Assembly (NCBI GenBank): GCA_009920495.1
Contig: RFZW01000004.1
Span: forward strand, 1 to 50,970
Length of the DNA stretch: 50,970 nucleotides
Direction of reading: 5' to 3'
DNA from: Chitinophagia bacterium
GTDB taxonomy: Bacteria > Bacteroidota > Bacteroidia > Chitinophagales > Chitinophagaceae
The position numbers and the translations under genes are program-made. Positions 1-10,630 of this stretch are shown piece by piece. Under the pieces are notes generated by a model. That model searched no databases. It was not told where the DNA came from and saw only the letters and a program-made list of their open reading frames with translations. The stretch's first letter is position 1, and each line of letters opens with the position of its first letter.

Positions 1-2
1 AA

Positions 3-440
3 ATGATTAAACTACAAGTTATTGGAAATTTAGGCAAAGACGCCTTAGTTAACAATGTAAATGGCAAAACAGTAATTAACTTTAATGTGGCTCATACAGA
101 GCGATTTAAAGACGCACAAGGAAATCAAAAAGATCGTACGACATGGGTGGACTGTTCGTATTGGACAGACCGCACTGCAGTTGCACCTTATTTAAAAAAG
201 GGAACGCAAGTATATGTGGAAGGGACACCGGATGTAAGATCTTATACCACCACTGATGGACGTAATGGTGCTTCATTAACACTTCGAATTTCATCTGTAC
301 AATTATTAGGGGCTAAACCAGCTGGTTCAAGTACAGGTGGCGGATCGGATGCTTCTAATGGCGGCGATACTGGTAATGGCGGATATCAAAGTGCAGGTGG
401 TGGATCTGATACCACTGCAATGGATGATTTACCATTTTAA
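3..440 (+). CDS. ssb: Single-stranded DNA-binding protein
   Basis: 145 aa OB-fold SSB signature (MIKLQVIGNLGKDA..., TTWVDC), Gly-rich linker, acidic DDLPF C-terminal tip. Confidence 0.95.
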   Translation: MIKLQVIGNLGKDALVNNVNGKTVINFNVAHTERFKDAQGNQKDRTTWVDCSYWTDRTAVAPYLKKGTQVYVEGTPDVRSYTTTDGRNGASLTLRISSVQLLGAKPAGSSTGGGSDASNGGDTGNGGYQSAGGGSDTTAMDDLPF

Positions 441-463
441 TTTAATAGCATTCTGCAATATCC

Positions 464-494
464 AAAAGGTATACTTAACGGTATACCTTTTTTT
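464..494 (+). terminator. Rho-independent terminator of ssb
   Basis: aaaaggtatac-ttaacg-gtatacctttttttt inverted repeat with T-run. Confidence 0.8.
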
Positions 495-630
495 GTTATT
501 GGCTAACATATGTTTGGTAATAAGCTTGATTTCTGTAATGTGATTAAATAAGTGTCGCGAATTCAACTAAAATTCACTGCACATAATTACCTTTGACGAT
601 ACAAAAATTGATTACATAAATATTTTTCTA

Positions 631-1834
631 ATGAGGGTAATGAAATTTGGAGGAACAAGTGTAGGAAAGCCGGAAAGGATGCACCAAGTATCGCAATTAA
701 TCACGCGTGATGGGGAACCTACGATCGTGGTATTAAGTGCATTGAGCGGAACTACAAATGCATTGGTTGAAATAAGCAATAGCTTGTCAGCACAAGATAA
801 AAAAGGGTCCACTGAAAAAATTGATGCACTAGAAAAGCATTATGCATTATTTATAAATGATTTAATAAAAGAAGCATCGCTTAAAACAAAAGCGGAAGGA
901 ATTATTAAAGAACACTTTGAATTTTTAAGAATAACACAACGCATCTCCTTAAGCGATGCATTGAATAAAGATATTTTAGCACAAGGCGAATTAATGAGCA
1001 CCAAACTTTTTGCTTTGTATTTAGAGCAAGAAAAAATTGATCATGCCTTAATTCCTGCTTTGGATTTCATGTGTTTGGATATGAATGATGAGCCGGATTT
1101 AACTTTGATTGAGCAAAAAATAAAAGTTGTGTTGGCGCAACATCCAACTAAAAAATTATTTATTACCCAGGGATATATTTGTCGCAATGCAAAAGGGGAG
1201 GTTGATAATTTAAAGAGAGGTGGAAGTGATTACACCGCTTCATTAATTGCGGCTGCGGTGCAAGCAAGTGTTTGTGAAATATGGACGGATATTGATGGCA
1301 TGCATAACAATGACCCTCGCGTTGTGGATAAAACGGTTGCTATTGAGCAATTGAGTTTTGATGAAGCTGCGGAGTTGGCATATTTCGGTGCTAAAATATT
1401 ACATCCTACTTGTATTTGGCCTGCACAACAAGGAAACATCCCTGTGAAATTATTAAATACCATGCAACCTTCGGCTGCTGGAACAGTGATAAAAAAAGAA
1501 GCAGGAATATAAAACGCCGATTGATATGGTGACCACATCAGAGGTAGCTGTATCTGTTACTATTGATAGTGATTTGCATTTAGATGAAATTATTGCTGAG
1601 CTTAACAATATCGCATCCATTGAGGTTGAAAAAAATCAAACGATCATTTCGATTGTTGGAAACGAAATTGCCAAAACAGATGCCGTACTAACAAAATTAT
1701 TCGATGCAATTAATGAAATTCCGGTAACCATGGTAAGCTATGGTGGAAGTCATCATAATATTTCATTATTGATTCCAAGAGAATACAAAACCAAAACTTT
1801 ACAACTCGTGAATAAGGGATTATTCAATTTGTAA
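631..1834 (+). pseudogene. lysC: Aspartate kinase, disrupted: N-terminal kinase ORF 631-1512 and ACT-domain ORF 1526-1834 in different frames with an internal segment missing
   Basis: MRVMKFGGTSVGKPERM kinase start; ORF1 ends ...GTVIKKEAGI*; YKTPIDMVTTSEVAVSVTID resumes in another frame. The stretch normally between these motifs is absent. Confidence 0.85.
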
Positions 1835-1845
1835 TTGGATTTATT

Positions 1846-4068
1846 TTATAGCTTCGCTCCAATTGAAATAAATAAACTGCGACCATCGGAAGGCAAGGCA
1901 CCTGGTCCTGGGTAGCCACCAGCGCGTCTGGTAAAATATCTTTTATCCAATAGGTTATTGATTCCTGCTTTTAGCTGTAACATTTTGGAAAACTTATAAC
2001 TACCTGTTAAGTCTGTGATTGAATAGGAAGGGATGCGTCCCGTATTCCCATTTGTAATTGCAGCAACTGTATTATTTGCATCACTAAAGGAGGCGCCAAC
2101 AAAACTTAATTGTGCGGTGATTAGAAGATTTTTGTATCCATAGCTGATACCTCCTCTGAAAATATCAGTAGGGGCATTTTCAACTTTTTTGCCTTTGGTA
2201 TTTGCATCTTTATGATCACTGCTATAGGTTGCATTGGTATATGCATAGGAACTAAATAAGATGACATCAGTGGTTTGACTATTTGTAAATGCCCTTATTG
2301 GATTGAATTCAATATAAGATTCGATACCCTGGCTGATACTAGCTCCCACATTGGTGATGAGTCTAAAGTTTGTGCCCGAAGTTGTGATGGTGCCCACACG
2401 ATTATTATATTTTAAATAAAATCCACTAATATCAAATTGAATATAATTTTTTACTTTGCCTCTATAGCCAATATCAAAATTATAGCCTTTGGCATCTTTT
2501 AAATCTGGGTCAACCACATCTGTCGTTGGAGGTGCTTGTAAATTTGCAAATTGAATTGGCCTATAGGCTTGTGATAAATTTGTATAAAATTCTGTACCCT
2601 TTGTAATATGGTATTCTGATCCAACACCAGCGAGTAGGAAATTTCTACTCCTAGTGATATTTTGTAAATTAATGGCTGTTCCATTGGTGGTTAGTCCATT
2701 TCTTCCAGCAGCTGATCCTTCCAACCATTCATATCGGATACCTGGAATTAAATATAGCTTATCTGAAAATTTAAAAATGTTTTCAATAAATGCTGCGGCA
2801 TTGGATGATGCAAAACTTACATCTTTAGGGTAGGTCCCTTTTATAGTGATATCATAATTTGAGCCCGTGCTACCAATGCCATCGGCTAACCGGTCCGTAT
2901 TGCCTTTATATAATCTAATACCTCCTGCAATCGTATTTTTAAATTTACCAATGGCATAATCGCTTATAATTCTACTTTCAATTCCGTAGTTTCTGTATTT
3001 ATCTAAATTAACGATCCTATTATTAAATTGGTTTGTAGTTGGGTTGATGCTATCTTTTATATTGATGGGTTGTAAAAATCCAACACTATTTCGGTCACCG
3101 ATGGTTCCGAAAATTTTTGTATTCCAACGGCTATGTTCATTGATTTCGTATTGTAGTATTAGGGCGGGTGTCATCCAAGTGATATCAAACCAGTTTCTGT
3201 TTCGGAAGCTTTGTTTTGCATCTTGTATTAATTGAACATCGGTTAAACCTCCCGCTTGTTGGCTTCTGATATGTGAATACATTAATTCAAACTTGAGTGA
3301 AAATTTATTTGTAAAATTATAGGTAATTGAACCGAAACCAGATTTGGTATAAAATTGACTATTATTTCGCCAACCCTCTCCATTTCGTTGGTCAAAAAAT
3401 GAATAATAATGCAGTTTTCCACGCTTGCCACCTAATGCATTATAACTATTTAATAAACCATTGCTACCAATAGTTTGTTGCGTTTCAAACTCGATGGGTT
3501 TATTGATTTCATTTCCATCCTTTAATATATAGTTGACCATGCCACCGAATTGCGGTCCATATTGTAAGGCACCTTGACCTCTCACAATTTCAATTCTTTG
3601 AACTGCTTGCAATTGTGGATTGTAATAAGCTTCAGGATAGCCAAATGGATCGGCGGCGATATCATAGCCGTTTTGTCTAACATTAAATTCCCAACTTCGG
3701 TTAGGGCTTAAACCTCTTGCGGCAATGCCTATTTGAATACCGCTAGGGTCACTTTCCCAAACGTGTATCCCTGGGACTTTTGCTAATACTTGACGCATGG
3801 TGTTGTTGGCGATATTGCCCTGTACATTTTCAAGCACAATTAAAGCGTTCTTTTTACCTGCATAAATGGTGGTGCCAACAATTTCTGGTAGTTGTTGGTA
3901 ATCGCTTTTGCTATTTCTGCCAACAACAGTAATGTCGGGCAAGCTTTTCCATTGTATACTATCCTTGATTTTGTCCTGTGCATTTATGTTTTGATTCAAA
4001 ACACAAATTATGGAAATGGCGAGGCTTAATTTTAGTATCATACTATTAAGCCGCAAAAATAAAGTCAA
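1846..4068 (-). CDS. TonB-dependent outer membrane receptor (FecA-like)
   Basis: 740 aa; signal peptide, plug (VRGQGALQYGPQFGGMVNYI) and C-terminal beta-barrel (NLLDKRYFTRR...SIGAKL). Confidence 0.9.
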   Translation of the reverse strand: MTLFLRLNSMILKLSLAISIICVLNQNINAQDKIKDSIQWKSLPDITVVGRNSKSDYQQLPEIVGTTIYAGKKNALIVLENVQGNIANNTMRQVLAKVPGIHVWESDPSGIQIGIAARGLSPNRSWEFNVRQNGYDIAADPFGYPEAYYNPQLQAVQRIEIVRGQGALQYGPQFGGMVNYILKDGNEINKPIEFETQQTIGSNGLLNSYNALGGKRGKLHYYSFFDQRNGEGWRNNSQFYTKSGFGSITYNFTNKFSLKFELMYSHIRSQQAGGLTDVQLIQDAKQSFRNRNWFDITWMTPALILQYEINEHSRWNTKIFGTIGDRNSVGFLQPINIKDSINPTTNQFNNRIVNLDKYRNYGIESRIISDYAIGKFKNTIAGGIRLYKGNTDRLADGIGSTGSNYDITIKGTYPKDVSFASSNAAAFIENIFKFSDKLYLIPGIRYEWLEGSAAGRNGLTTNGTAINLQNITRSRNFLLAGVGSEYHITKGTEFYTNLSQAYRPIQFANLQAPPTTDVVDPDLKDAKGYNFDIGYRGKVKNYIQFDISGFYLKYNNRVGTITTSGTNFRLITNVGASISQGIESYIEFNPIRAFTNSQTTDVILFSSYAYTNATYSSDHKDANTKGKKVENAPTDIFRGGISYGYKNLLITAQLSFVGASFSDANNTVAAITNGNTGRIPSYSITDLTGSYKFSKMLQLKAGINNLLDKRYFTRRAGGYPGPGALPSDGRSLFISIGAKL

Positions 4069-4123
4069 TGTGAACTGCTCATTTTTGAAATCAGGAAAAG
4101 TGGTTTATGTTATCCGGAAAAAT

Positions 4124-4156
4124 AAAAAGGAGTCCTGAAAATCGGGACTCCTTTTT
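4124..4156. terminator. Hairpin terminator aaaaaggagtcctga-aaa-tcgggactccttttt
   Basis: Near-perfect inverted repeat flanked by A and T runs; can serve both strands. Confidence 0.8.
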
Positions 4157-4200
4157 GGCTAGAATTTATTTTTAATAAAAGGTTCATTTTAGGCCAAAAA

Positions 4201-4231
4201 AAAAGAGCCAAATATTGCATTTGGCTCTTTT
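4201..4231. terminator. Hairpin terminator aaaagagccaaa-tattgca-tttggctctttt
   Basis: Perfect 12-bp inverted repeat with A/T flanks. Confidence 0.75.
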
Positions 4232-4260
4232 ATAATTATAAGTAGTAAAATATAAAAGAG

Positions 4261-4305
4261 GTTTATTTAAGTCTTTTATATTTTTATAAAAAGACTTAAA
4301 TAAAC
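4261..4305. repeat. AT-rich inverted repeat gtttatttaagtctttt...aaaagacttaaataaac
   Basis: 17-bp perfect stem downstream of queA. Confidence 0.7.
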
Positions 4306-4324
4306 AGTATAAAAATTATAAACC

Positions 4325-4371
4325 TATTATTTATCTAAATTTATTTTCTCAAAAAATTTAGATAAATAATA
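4325..4371 (-). terminator. AT-only inverted repeat overlapping the queA stop codon
   Basis: tattatttatctaaattt...aaatttagataaataata, about 18-bp stem. Confidence 0.65.
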
Positions 4372-5407
4372 ACGCATCACCGTAAGAGAAGAAACGATAC
4401 TTATCTTTAATTGCTTTTTTATATGCTTCCATCGCTAATTCATATCCTGCAAAAGCGCAAGACATAATTAACAAACTCGTTTTTGGTAAATGAAAGTTGG
4501 TCACCAAGCTATCCGCAATATTAAAGTTATAAGGAGGGTGAATAAAATGATTTGTCCAACCTTCCGCTGGTTTTAATAAGCGTTGTGCAGTTACGCTACT
4601 TTCCATTGCACGCATGGCTGTTGTTCCAATGGAACAAACGCGACGACCATTTTGTTTTGCAGTATTAATAATGCGACAAGCATCTTCGTCAATCTTAAAA
4701 TATTCTGCATCCATTTTATGTTTGCTTAAATCTTCCACTTCAATAGGACGGAAAGTGCTTAAGCCAGTATGTAAGGTGACTTCCGCAAAACGGATACCTA
4801 AAATTTCTGATCTTTTAATTAACTCCTTGCTAAAGTGTAATCCAGCTGTAGGTGCAGCTACGGCACCTTCATACTTTGCATAAACTGTTTGGTATCTTTC
4901 TTTATCTTCTTCGTCTGGCTTACGCTTAATGTATTTAGGCAATGGGGTTTCTCCTAAAAATTCTAACATGTTTCTAAATCCATCATCATCACCTTCCCAT
5001 AAAAAACGAATGGTACGGCCACGGCTAGTGGTATTGTCAATGACTTCGGCAACCAATTCTTCGTTTTCGCCAAAATATAATTTGTTTCCTACACGAATTT
5101 TTCTTGCGGGATCAACAATTACGTCCCATAAACGATTGGGCTTATTTAATTCTCTTAATAAGAAAACTTCAATCTTAGCACCTGTTTTTTCCTTGCGACC
5201 ATACATACGAGCAGGAAAAACTTTGGTGTTGTTCACGACAAAAACATCTTTGTCATCGTAGTACTCTAATAAATCGGAAAAATTTCGATTCTCCATGTGA
5301 CCATTCTGACGGTTCACGACCATCAGTCTACTGTCTTCTCTACGCTTGGTAGGGTGTTGTGCGATCAAATTCAAAGGTAGGTCGTACCTAAATTGGGAAA
5401 GTTTCAT
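4358..5407 (-). CDS. queA: S-adenosylmethionine:tRNA ribosyltransferase-isomerase
   Basis: 349 aa; [49 protein letters not shown] motifs. Confidence 0.96.
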   Translation of the reverse strand: MKLSQFRYDLPLNLIAQHPTKRREDSRLMVVNRQNGHMENRNFSDLLEYYDDKDVFVVNNTKVFPARMYGRKEKTGAKIEVFLLRELNKPNRLWDVIVDPARKIRVGNKLYFGENEELVAEVIDNTTSRGRTIRFLWEGDDDGFRNMLEFLGETPLPKYIKRKPDEEDKERYQTVYAKYEGAVAAPTAGLHFSKELIKRSEILGIRFAEVTLHTGLSTFRPIEVEDLSKHKMDAEYFKIDEDACRIINTAKQNGRRVCSIGTTAMRAMESSVTAQRLLKPAEGWTNHFIHPPYNFNIADSLVTNFHLPKTSLLIMSCAFAGYELAMEAYKKAIKDKYRFFSYGDALLFI

Positions 5408-5541
5408 TTGTGTCTATTTTTGGGTGATAGCCACATTAAGTTTACTACAGCCTTACGGGGCAGTTCGCTTCATGTTACGGTCACTAGATTTGCAAACAAT
5501 TGTTAGTTTTGGTCCAGTGTTGATTTAAAACAAATTATTCT

Positions 5542-6222
5542 ATGTTGAAAGCTAAATGGTGGAAAGTTTTGTCATTTTTCCTTTTGTTGTACACCTGTAC
5601 CTATGGATTCATTGTTAAAGTACCTAAGTTGGATGATCGTATGCGTGAATCTATCCGCAATATGTTTTTTCATGTGCCTATGTGGTTTGGTATGATGATA
5701 TTATTTTTTGTTTCCTTATTTTATGCAATTAAATATTTGAGATCTGGTAATCCAGTGCATGATGTGTATTCCTATGCTTATGCATCCATGGGTTTGGTAT
5801 TTGGAATTTTAGGAATTATTACTGGTGCGTTTTGGGCGAACTACCAATGGGGTAGTCCTTGGGTAGGTGATCCAAAACAAAATGGTGCAGCCATTGCTTT
5901 ACTCATCTATTTTGCCTATTTCGTTTTAAGAGGAAGTTTAATTGATATGGAAAAACGCGCAAGATTATCTGCCGTGTATAATATATTTTCCTTCTTCATG
6001 TTGTTTCCTACTTTATGGATTTTACCAAGATTAACGGAATCCTTACATCCAGGTGGACAGGGCAGTGAAGGGAATCCTGGAATTAATGGAAAAGATATGT
6101 CTGCAAGCATGCGAATAGTGTTTTATCCAGCAGTGATTGGTTGGACTTTATTAGGGGTATGGATAAGTACTTTAAATATCCGTTACCAATTATTAAAATT
6201 AAAGAAGGAAGAATTATTATAA
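5542..6222 (+). CDS. ccsA: Cytochrome c biogenesis protein CcsA/CcmC family (heme handling)
   Basis: Multi-TM protein with WGSPWVGDPKQ tryptophan-rich motif. Confidence 0.9.
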   Translation: MLKAKWWKVLSFFLLLYTCTYGFIVKVPKLDDRMRESIRNMFFHVPMWFGMMILFFVSLFYAIKYLRSGNPVHDVYSYAYASMGLVFGILGIITGAFWANYQWGSPWVGDPKQNGAAIALLIYFAYFVLRGSLIDMEKRARLSAVYNIFSFFMLFPTLWILPRLTESLHPGGQGSEGNPGINGKDMSASMRIVFYPAVIGWTLLGVWISTLNIRYQLLKLKKEELL

Positions 6223-6247
6223 AAATTAACAATCTAAATTAAACCAT

Positions 6248-6421
6248 ATGATTTCTCTTTTACAAGCAATGACGGCAAATAATTCAGACAACTTAATGTT
6301 ACGCGATGGTAAAATATATTTAGTAATGACTATCGTTAGCATCATATTAGTGGGCTTATTTATTTATGTGGCAAGCGTTGATAAAAAAATAAGCAAATTA
6401 GAAAATGGCGCAAAAGATTAA
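6248..6421 (+). CDS. Small CcmD-like single-TM protein (57 aa)
   Basis: Below the ORF-track cutoff; MISLLQAMTANNSDNLMLRDGKIYLVMTIVSIILVGLFIYVASVDKKISKLENGAKD directly after ccsA. Confidence 0.7.
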   Translation: MISLLQAMTANNSDNLMLRDGKIYLVMTIVSIILVGLFIYVASVDKKISKLENGAKD

Positions 6422-6442
6422 ATTTATTTAAAACCAATATAT

Positions 6443-7864
6443 ATGTCAGACAATCAGCCTTACAGTTTTTTTGAAAGTGTTGAAAAAAGTTTCGACAAGG
6501 CTTCCAAATTCACAACATGGGAGCAAGGAATATTAGATCAAATTAAAGCATGTAATAGCATTTACAGCATGCGTTTCCCAGTAAAAATGGATGACGGTCA
6601 TATTGAAGTAATTGAAGCATATCGTGTACAGCATTCACAACATAAGTCACCATGTAAAGGGGGTATTCGTTTTAGTATGGCGGTGAATCAGGATGAGGTA
6701 ATGGCATTGGCTGCATTAATGACGTATAAGTGTGCCATTGTGAATGTTCCTTTTGGTGGTGCGAAGGGGGGGATTAAAATTAGCCCACGAAGTTTAAGTG
6801 CGTATGAATTAGAAAAAATAACTAGAAGATATACTTCAGAATTAGTAAAGAAAAATTTTATCGGTCCAGGTATTGATGTACCTGCACCAGATTACGGAAC
6901 AGGTGAGCGTGAGATGGCATGGATTGTGGATACCTATCAATCATTAAAGCCAGGCGAAATTGATGCAGCTGGTTGTGTGACTGGTAAACCTATTTCTTTA
7001 GGTGGTGTACGTGGTCGTAAAGAAGCCACAGGCTTGGGTGTGTTTTTTGGTATCAGAGAAGTTTGTTTGATGGAAGATCAAATGAAAAAATTAGGCCTTA
7101 CTGTTGGCGTGCAGGATAAAAAAGTTATTGTGCAAGGCTTGGGAAATGTTGGTTATTATACTTCTAAGTTTTTCAGAGAGGGTGGTGCTAAAGTTATTGC
7201 TATTGCAGAATTTGAAGGGGCTATTTATAACGAGGATGGATTAAATGAGGAAGATGTTTTCCAACATCGTAAAAAAACAGGAAGTATTTTGAATTTCCCA
7301 GGGGCTACTAATATTGCAAATAGTGCAGAAGCTTTAGAAATGGAATGTGATATTTTAATTCCGGCAGCATTGGAAAATGTAATTGATAAAAATAATGCGC
7401 CACGAATCAAAGCGAAAATTATTGGGGAAGCGGCGAATGGTCCATTAACGCCAGCAGCGGATGAGGTTTTTGCAAAAAAGGGAATTTTAGTTATTCCAGA
7501 TATGTATTTAAATGCAGGTGGTGTTACTGTTTCTTATTTTGAGTGGTTGAAAAACTTAAGCCATGTAAGATATGGTCGTTTGGAAAAAAGATTCACAGAA
7601 AATGCGAATATTAATATTTTGAATCAGATGGAGGAATTGACTGGTAAAAAAGTGAATCCTTCTGAGAAAGAAATTATTGCACATGGTCCTGATGAAATTG
7701 ATTTAGTGCATAGTGGATTGGAGGAGACAATGATTAATGCGACGCGAGAAATTATGGACATATGGAAAGCAAATCCTGCGATACCTGATATGAGAACAGC
7801 CGCTTACGTTTGTGCCATTAATAAAGTAGGAACCTCTTATGCTGAATTAGGCATCTTCCCATAA
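6443..7864 (+). CDS. gdhA: Glu/Leu/Phe/Val dehydrogenase (NAD(P)-glutamate dehydrogenase)
   Basis: [27 protein letters not shown] motifs. Confidence 0.95.
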   Translation: MSDNQPYSFFESVEKSFDKASKFTTWEQGILDQIKACNSIYSMRFPVKMDDGHIEVIEAYRVQHSQHKSPCKGGIRFSMAVNQDEVMALAALMTYKCAIVNVPFGGAKGGIKISPRSLSAYELEKITRRYTSELVKKNFIGPGIDVPAPDYGTGEREMAWIVDTYQSLKPGEIDAAGCVTGKPISLGGVRGRKEATGLGVFFGIREVCLMEDQMKKLGLTVGVQDKKVIVQGLGNVGYYTSKFFREGGAKVIAIAEFEGAIYNEDGLNEEDVFQHRKKTGSILNFPGATNIANSAEALEMECDILIPAALENVIDKNNAPRIKAKIIGEAANGPLTPAADEVFAKKGILVIPDMYLNAGGVTVSYFEWLKNLSHVRYGRLEKRFTENANINILNQMEELTGKKVNPSEKEIIAHGPDEIDLVHSGLEETMINATREIMDIWKANPAIPDMRTAAYVCAINKVGTSYAELGIFP

Positions 7865-7880
7865 CCTGAAATAACATTCA

Positions 7881-8315
7881 TTATATATATTCGGGGAAAT
7901 TTTGCAATGGCTGCAGTTTCCCCGATGCTATTTTAGCACCCAATGTTTGATGTCCATTTGTGATAATTAAGTATTGCGCATTTAATATTTGTTGGTACTG
8001 TAAAATTTGTTGCAAAGTTTTCTCGCCAATTTCCACCCTTGCTTCCTTACATTCAATAATCATCCAAGGGGTATCCTCTTTATATACGACGATATCAAAA
8101 CGTTTATTGAGTTCTCCTAATTGAATGGTTTTTTCAACGGCAATTAAACTACTTGGATAGTTGCAGATTTGTACTAAATATTGCAGGGTATTTTGCCTTA
8201 CCCACTCTTCGGGGGTGAGTATGATCCACGCTTTCCTAAACGGATCAAATATTTGATCCTTGCCTTGCACTTGCTGTATTTTAAAGGGATAGGTGGGGTA
8301 AATTAAGGCTTGCAT
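7881..8315 (-). CDS. Type I restriction HsdR N-terminal-domain-like (PD-(D/E)XK) stand-alone protein
   Basis: RKAWIILTPEEWVRQN...RFDIVVYKEDTPWMIIECKEA nuclease-fold pattern; no HsdR helicase or HsdM/S nearby. Confidence 0.8.
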   Translation of the reverse strand: MQALIYPTYPFKIQQVQGKDQIFDPFRKAWIILTPEEWVRQNTLQYLVQICNYPSSLIAVEKTIQLGELNKRFDIVVYKEDTPWMIIECKEARVEIGEKTLQQILQYQQILNAQYLIITNGHQTLGAKIASGKLQPLQNFPEYI

Positions 8316-8412
8316 GTGGATGTCCGATAAAATTTGTAATTTCAGCTATTAATACTTCAAATATAAGCACAGAATAATTGGGAAGTAGTAGTCACAGTTA
8401 AAATAATTATGT

Positions 8413-9183
8413 ATGAAATCAAAGCAGGAAATAGTTGACAATTGGTTGCCTAGGTATACCGGTGCTACCTTGGACCAATTTGGTAAATATGTACTATTAA
8501 CCAACTTTAGCCATTATGTAAACATGTTTGCAAAAATGCATAATGTAGAAGTTATTGGTAAGGATCGCCCTATGCAGTGTGCAACTGCAGAAGGTATTAC
8601 TATTATTAATTTTGGAATGGGTAGCCCAGGTGCGGCAACCATCATGGACTTGCTTACTGCAATACAGCCCGAAGCAGTTTTATTTTTAGGTAAATGTGGT
8701 GGGTTGAAAAAAAGAAACAAAATTGGTGATTTAATTTTACCTATTGCAGCCATCAGAGGGGAGGGTACCTCCAATGATTATTTCCCTGCTGAGGTTCCTG
8801 CATTACCTGCGTTCGCATTACAAAAAGCAATTTCAACTACGATACGTGATAGTGGTGTAGATTATTGGACGGGCACAGTATATACCACGAATCGTCGCGT
8901 ATGGGAACATGATGATGCATTCAAACAATACTTAACGGATATTCGCGCTTATGCCATTGATATGGAAACAGCGACCATATTTACCGTAGGTTTTTATAAT
9001 AAAATACCAACAGGTGCATTATTATTAGTGAGTGATTCACCGATGATTCCTGAAGGTGTTAAAACAGAAGCAAGCGATAGTTTAGTGACTGCTGAATTTG
9101 TGGAGCGTCATTTAAATATTGGTATTGAATCATTGAAGCAATTAATCAATAACGGACAAACCGTTAGACACCTTCAGTTTTAA
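8413..9183 (+). CDS. amn: AMP nucleosidase
   Basis: 256 aa phosphorylase-like fold; GMGSPGAATIMDLL, AIDMETATIF, LLVSDSPM. Confidence 0.9.
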   Translation: MKSKQEIVDNWLPRYTGATLDQFGKYVLLTNFSHYVNMFAKMHNVEVIGKDRPMQCATAEGITIINFGMGSPGAATIMDLLTAIQPEAVLFLGKCGGLKKRNKIGDLILPIAAIRGEGTSNDYFPAEVPALPAFALQKAISTTIRDSGVDYWTGTVYTTNRRVWEHDDAFKQYLTDIRAYAIDMETATIFTVGFYNKIPTGALLLVSDSPMIPEGVKTEASDSLVTAEFVERHLNIGIESLKQLINNGQTVRHLQF

Positions 9184-9226
9184 TAATTTATATTTTATAA
9201 AGAATAAAAAATATAAATTATTAAAA
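9178..9226 (+). terminator. AT-only hairpin overlapping the amn stop codon
   Basis: ttttaataatttatatttt...aaaatataaattattaaaa perfect stem of about 19 bp. Confidence 0.65.
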
Positions 9227-9320
9227 CTTCATCCTCTTTTTGATTTTTTTTATTAATCTTTTTTAATGGAGAAAAATGCTATATTTTTCTCCTTTTTTCT
9301 TTTTTATCATTTAGATAATA

Positions 9321-9359
9321 AATAAATTTAAAATTATATTTTTTAATTTTAAATTTATT
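9321..9359 (-). terminator. AT-only hairpin overlapping the ccmB stop codon
   Basis: aataaatttaaaatta...taattttaaatttatt, 16-bp perfect stem. Confidence 0.6.
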
Positions 9360-10020
9360 CTTTCCACAAGAAGGGGAATAGGATATAGGATAGCGCGATG
9401 ATCATAAAATCAAATCCTATCAATATCAAAACCAGTTCGGGTAAACTATTTTGTACTACATCGGAAAATGCAATGTTTGCAATTTTCATTAATATCATTA
9501 ATTGAGGGATAATCAATGGGAATCCAAGTATCGCCATGATTGCAGATGGTTGTTGTGCTTTAGCGGCAATGGCTGCTAAAAAGCTAAATACCAAACTTAA
9601 ACTTATCCCACCCAAGCAACTAATGCCAAAAAACAACCAGCCATGTTGTAAGGGGTTGCCGAGTAATACGGTGAATAACAATAAGCTAAGTCCACTCATG
9701 ATTGTCATGAGTAAACTATTGTAAATTAATTTTGAAAAGATAAAATGTACGGGACTCGCTATGGTATAAAAATACAACATCCTACCACGACCTTCTTGTA
9801 AAAAACTACGGGCAACTGTATTGATACATATAAATAAAAGCGTCACCCAAAATAATCCATTCCATACATGATCATCAGGTTGCCCCATGGTTAAATAAAT
9901 CACAAAAGTGGTGGAAGCAATATACAATAGGATACCAAAAAATGTATACTGCTGCCTAAATTCAAGCAGTGCATCTTTTTTCAATAAGGTATAAACTATT
10001 TTGAGGCGCATACTCGGCAT
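9355..10020 (-). CDS. ccmB: Heme exporter protein CcmB
   Basis: About 220 aa, six-TM ABC-2-like; [20 protein letters not shown]...[13 protein letters not shown]; likely start at the internal Met (10011). Confidence 0.9.
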   Translation of the reverse strand: MPSMRLKIVYTLLKKDALLEFRQQYTFFGILLYIASTTFVIYLTMGQPDDHVWNGLFWVTLLFICINTVARSFLQEGRGRMLYFYTIASPVHFIFSKLIYNSLLMTIMSGLSLLLFTVLLGNPLQHGWLFFGISCLGGISLSLVFSFLAAIAAKAQQPSAIMAILGFPLIIPQLMILMKIANIAFSDVVQNSLPELVLILIGFDFMIIALSYILFPFLWKE

Positions 10021-10565
10021 CTTGGTTCGTAATTATTTTTCTCACCTAAAACCACAGTTCCTTCTTCATCACTTGTTCGATAAGATACATTTGCCAAATG
10101 TCCGCATTGTACACATATAGCATGCAGCTTGGTAATAAAATCAGCCACAGATAAAAGTGCCGGCATGGGGCCAAAGGGTTTGCCTAAATAATCCATGTCT
10201 AATCCCGCAACAATGACTCTCTTGCCTTGCATCACCAAGGTCTCACAAACTGCAATAATGCCTTCGTCAAAAAATTGTGCTTCATCGATGCCTACTACTT
10301 GCGCATGTTCGGCAAGTGCAAGTATTTCAGATGAGTTTGCCACTTGGGTAGATGCGATTGCATTAGCATCGTGACTTACAATCTTTGTAACATCATAACG
10401 CGTATCCGTAGCTGGCTTATAAATCTCAATTTTTAAATTAGCAATTTTGGCCCTTTTTAATCTTCGAATCAATTCTTCGGTTTTTCCGCTAAACATGCTG
10501 CCGCAAATTACTTCGATCCATCCTCTGCGCTCGCCAGTTATATTCTGCTCAATAAACATAGACAA
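9996..10565 (-). CDS. tdk: Thymidine kinase
   Basis: [27 protein letters not shown]-terminal Zn cysteines (CVQCG, CRVC). Confidence 0.96.
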   Translation of the reverse strand: MSMFIEQNITGERRGWIEVICGSMFSGKTEELIRRLKRAKIANLKIEIYKPATDTRYDVTKIVSHDANAIASTQVANSSEILALAEHAQVVGIDEAQFFDEGIIAVCETLVMQGKRVIVAGLDMDYLGKPFGPMPALLSVADFITKLHAICVQCGHLANVSYRTSDEEGTVVLGEKNNYEPRCRVCASK

Positions 10566-10630
10566 TAATTAATTTAGTTTCTTCGTTTTAATAATAAGGT
10601 AAAGGTATTGCCCCAAAAGTAAACATTCCT

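Noticed and set aside
1488-1530. Programmed ribosomal frameshift in aspartate kinase (A7 run at about 1491)
   Set aside because: A -1 slip at the A-run does not enter the ACT-domain frame, and about 35-40 conserved residues are missing, which slipping cannot restore.
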